Below, in pieces: positions 4,203 to 5,785 of a stretch of DNA of 5,785 nucleotides (position 1 is the first letter of the stretch; every line of letters begins with the position of its first letter). The notes under the pieces are model-generated. The model did not search any database and was not told where the DNA came from. It saw nothing but the letters and a program-made list of their open reading frames with translations. The stretch is from contig CAIPWG010000156.1 in assembly GCA_903868655.1 (NCBI GenBank), forward strand, positions 1-5,785, written 5' to 3'. Origin of the DNA: an uncultured Sphingomonadales bacterium (GTDB taxonomy: Bacteria > Pseudomonadota > Alphaproteobacteria > Sphingomonadales > Sphingomonadaceae). The position numbers were made by a program, and so were the translations under genes.

Positions 4203-5785
4203 TCAATGCAATTCCGAATCGATCGCCAGCTTGACAAGTTCGGGGATCGAACGGACTTTCATCTTGTGCATGATTTCTGATCGGTGGTTTTCGACAGTGC
4301 GTTGGCTGATTGCCAGATCGGCGGCGATGTTTTTGCTCGGTTCTCCCGCCAGCACCCGACGCAGCACTTCGCGTTGACGGATAGTGAGCGTGGCAATCCG
4401 TGTGGCGGCTTCGTGGCGCGCGGTGTCGATCAACCGGATGTCGTGCGACTGACCAACGGCCAGATCGACACAGGCCAGAATTTCGGCGCGGCCCACCGGC
4501 TTTTCCAGGAAATTGCTGGCACCTGCGCGCATCGCCGCCACCGCCAGTGCGATATCGCCGCCGCCGGTTATCAGGATCACCGGTAGATTGTCGTTGCGCA
4601 CCCGCAAAGTGCTCAACAATTCCAGCCCACTCATCCCCGGCATATGCGCATCGAGCAGCAGGCACCCTACGCCGCCGGGGTGATAGGCATCAAGAAACGT
4701 CTCGGCACTGGGATAATCGGCAACGTGTACACCGTGCAATTCCAGCACGTCACGCACCGTAGATCGCAGCATGGGGTCATCATCGACAACATAAACGGTT
4801 GGTCCGGCTCGATCTGTGCCCGTCTCTGGTCTGTTCACTGTCGGCACAGGTGTTGTCGCAGGGTGCTCGTCGTTGAGCGGGCACAAGTGTGCAATCGCTT
4901 CGATCAGGTGACGCGGATCAACCGGTTTGTTGAGCCGGCTGCATTGGCCCGCCGAAATCCGCGCGATTGTGTCGGTGGAAATATCTCCTGTCAGGATGAT
5001 CGCGGGCAAAGGTGTCTTGAGCAACGCGCGCAGGCGGTTGAGCAGATCCAGGCCATTGACGCCGCGGGGCAAATTGTAATCGGTCAGCAGCACATCGGGC
5101 CGGATCCCGTTGGTTTGGATCAGGTGGATTGCCTCGACCGCATCGTGTGCGCTGTGGACCAGATGGCCCTCCGGACGCAGCACTTGTTCAAGCAAGTCGA
5201 GCACATCGCGGTCATCGTCGACGACCATGATCACCCCGCGTCCACCGCCGGTGTGCGGGGGGATCGGGGGCGCGATAGCCACTGCTGCGGGTTGGGCGGT
5301 CGCGGTTCCGGGTACCGTGATGGTAAAGGCCGATCCGCGCCCCGGAACCGAGCGAACGCCTACAGGATGGCCAAGCAATTGTCCCAGCCGTTGCACGATC
5401 GACAGACCCAGGCCCAGCCCCCCACTGTTTTCATGGGCTGCCGTATCGACCTGATGAAACTCGTCGAAAATGGCGTGGAGCTGATCCGACCGGATTCCGA
5501 TCCCGGTGTCCCACACTTCGATCCGCACATCGCTGCCCTGGCGTCGGCAGCCAACCAGGATCTTGCCCCGCGGGGTGTACTTGATCGCGTTGCCCACCAG
5601 ATTGCGCAGCATCTGGTCAAGCAGATGCGGGTCGCTGGTAATCATCCTTGCGCCGGGCATTATGGTCAAATCCAGTCCGCGCGCTTGCGCAGTCATCGTG
5701 AATTCATTGCGCAGGCGATCGAACGCAGCACCGAGTGCAAAGTCCGAAAGCTGCGGCTGGATCACCCCGGCTTCGATCTGGTTGA
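4203..5785 (-). CDS. Hybrid histidine kinase fused to a FixJ-like response regulator (N terminus outside window)
   Basis: One open frame of about 527 residues runs from the right edge to TGA at 4205-4203; residue 1 here is the codon at 5765. The visible part starts NQIEAG, the tail of a dimerisation helix after the phosphorylatable His, which is outside the window. The ATPase domain (about 44-153) has an N-box LRNLVGNAIKYT (N59), G1 DTGIGI (D86), F-box IFDEFHQ and G2 GGLGLGLS (115-122). Receiver 1 (about 177-295) has acidic residues D183-D185, phosphoacceptor D229 (LLTDYNLP), T259 and K280. A Pro/Thr-rich linker (296-321) leads to receiver 2 (about 322-440) with D328-D330, D372 (LLLDAHMPGMSG), T400 and K422. 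A LuxR/FixJ helix-turn-helix (459-515, LTIRQREVL ... KNIAADLAISQRTVENHRSEIMHKM) ends the protein. All key residues are intact in all four domains. The kinase core resembles NahK/ErcS-type kinases as I recall them. Usually the kinase and the DNA-binding regulator are separate genes; here sensing, phosphotransfer and DNA binding seem joined. The signal and target genes are unknown. Confidence 0.85.
   Translation of the reverse strand, partial: NQIEAGVIQPQLSDFALGAAFDRLRNEFTMTAQARGLDLTIMPGARMITSDPHLLDQMLRNLVGNAIKYTPRGKILVGCRRQGSDVRIEVWDTGIGIRSDQLHAIFDEFHQVDTAAHENSGGLGLGLSIVQRLGQLLGHPVGVRSVPGRGSAFTITVPGTATAQPAAVAIAPPIPPHTGGGRGVIMVVDDDRDVLDLLEQVLRPEGHLVHSAHDAVEAIHLIQTNGIRPDVLLTDYNLPRGVNGLDLLNRLRALLKTPLPAIILTGDISTDTIARISAGQCSRLNKPVDPRHLIEAIAHLCPLNDEHPATTPVPTVNRPETGTDRAGPTVYVVDDDPMLRSTVRDVLELHGVHVADYPSAETFLDAYHPGGVGCLLLDAHMPGMSGLELLSTLRVRNDNLPVILITGGGDIALAVAAMRAGASNFLEKPVGRAEILACVDLAVGQSHDIRLIDTARHEAATRIATLTIRQREVLRRVLAGEPSKNIAADLAISQRTVENHRSEIMHKMKVRSIPELVKLAIDSELH

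Overview
The window is GC-rich chromosomal DNA of the kind seen in Alphaproteobacteria. The mix of protein families (a CACGCG-type outer-membrane barrel, a DUF3775 protein, a two-helix stress-type membrane protein, a NahK/ErcS-like kinase core joined to a FixJ-like regulator) suggests a sphingomonad. That placement rests on recognising families from memory; there is no rRNA or other marker gene. I see no tRNA, CRISPR array, insertion sequence or phage gene.

Layout, left to right: (1) the C-terminal end of a small membrane protein (1-138, +). (2) A secreted outer-membrane beta-barrel protein with a Cys-rich mature N terminus (264-1139, +). Its frame is cut by one in-frame TAA, and the missing C-terminal strand, ending in Phe, is still readable in the same frame up to a TGA at 1248-1250. 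(3) A 316-bp stretch (1251-1566) with a strong 12-bp stem-loop that looks more like a minus-strand terminator, a possible 34-residue minus-strand ORF ending exactly on that stem, and a weak candidate promoter. (4) A glycine-rich two-helix membrane protein with flanking alpha/beta segments (1567-2127, +). (5) Convergent to it, only 13 bp away, an acidic DUF3775-type protein (2141-2548, -). (6) A 270-bp divergent region containing a long imperfect hairpin (2615-2674). (7) A GT-B family 4 glycosyltransferase (2819-4099, +). (8) A 103-bp convergent gap with two hairpins. (9) A minus-strand signalling protein running off the right edge, in which a histidine-kinase ATPase domain, a receiver, a second FixJ-like receiver and a LuxR-type DNA-binding domain lie in one open frame.

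Functional links: most genes alternate in orientation, so the window is a set of short transcription units, not one operon. The left end (possible DUF2946-like tail plus Cys-rich outer-membrane protein) may concern envelope metal handling, which is inference. The strongest candidate for something unusual is the kinase-receiver-receiver-HTH fusion. The clearest sequence-level anomaly is the nonsense codon in the barrel gene.
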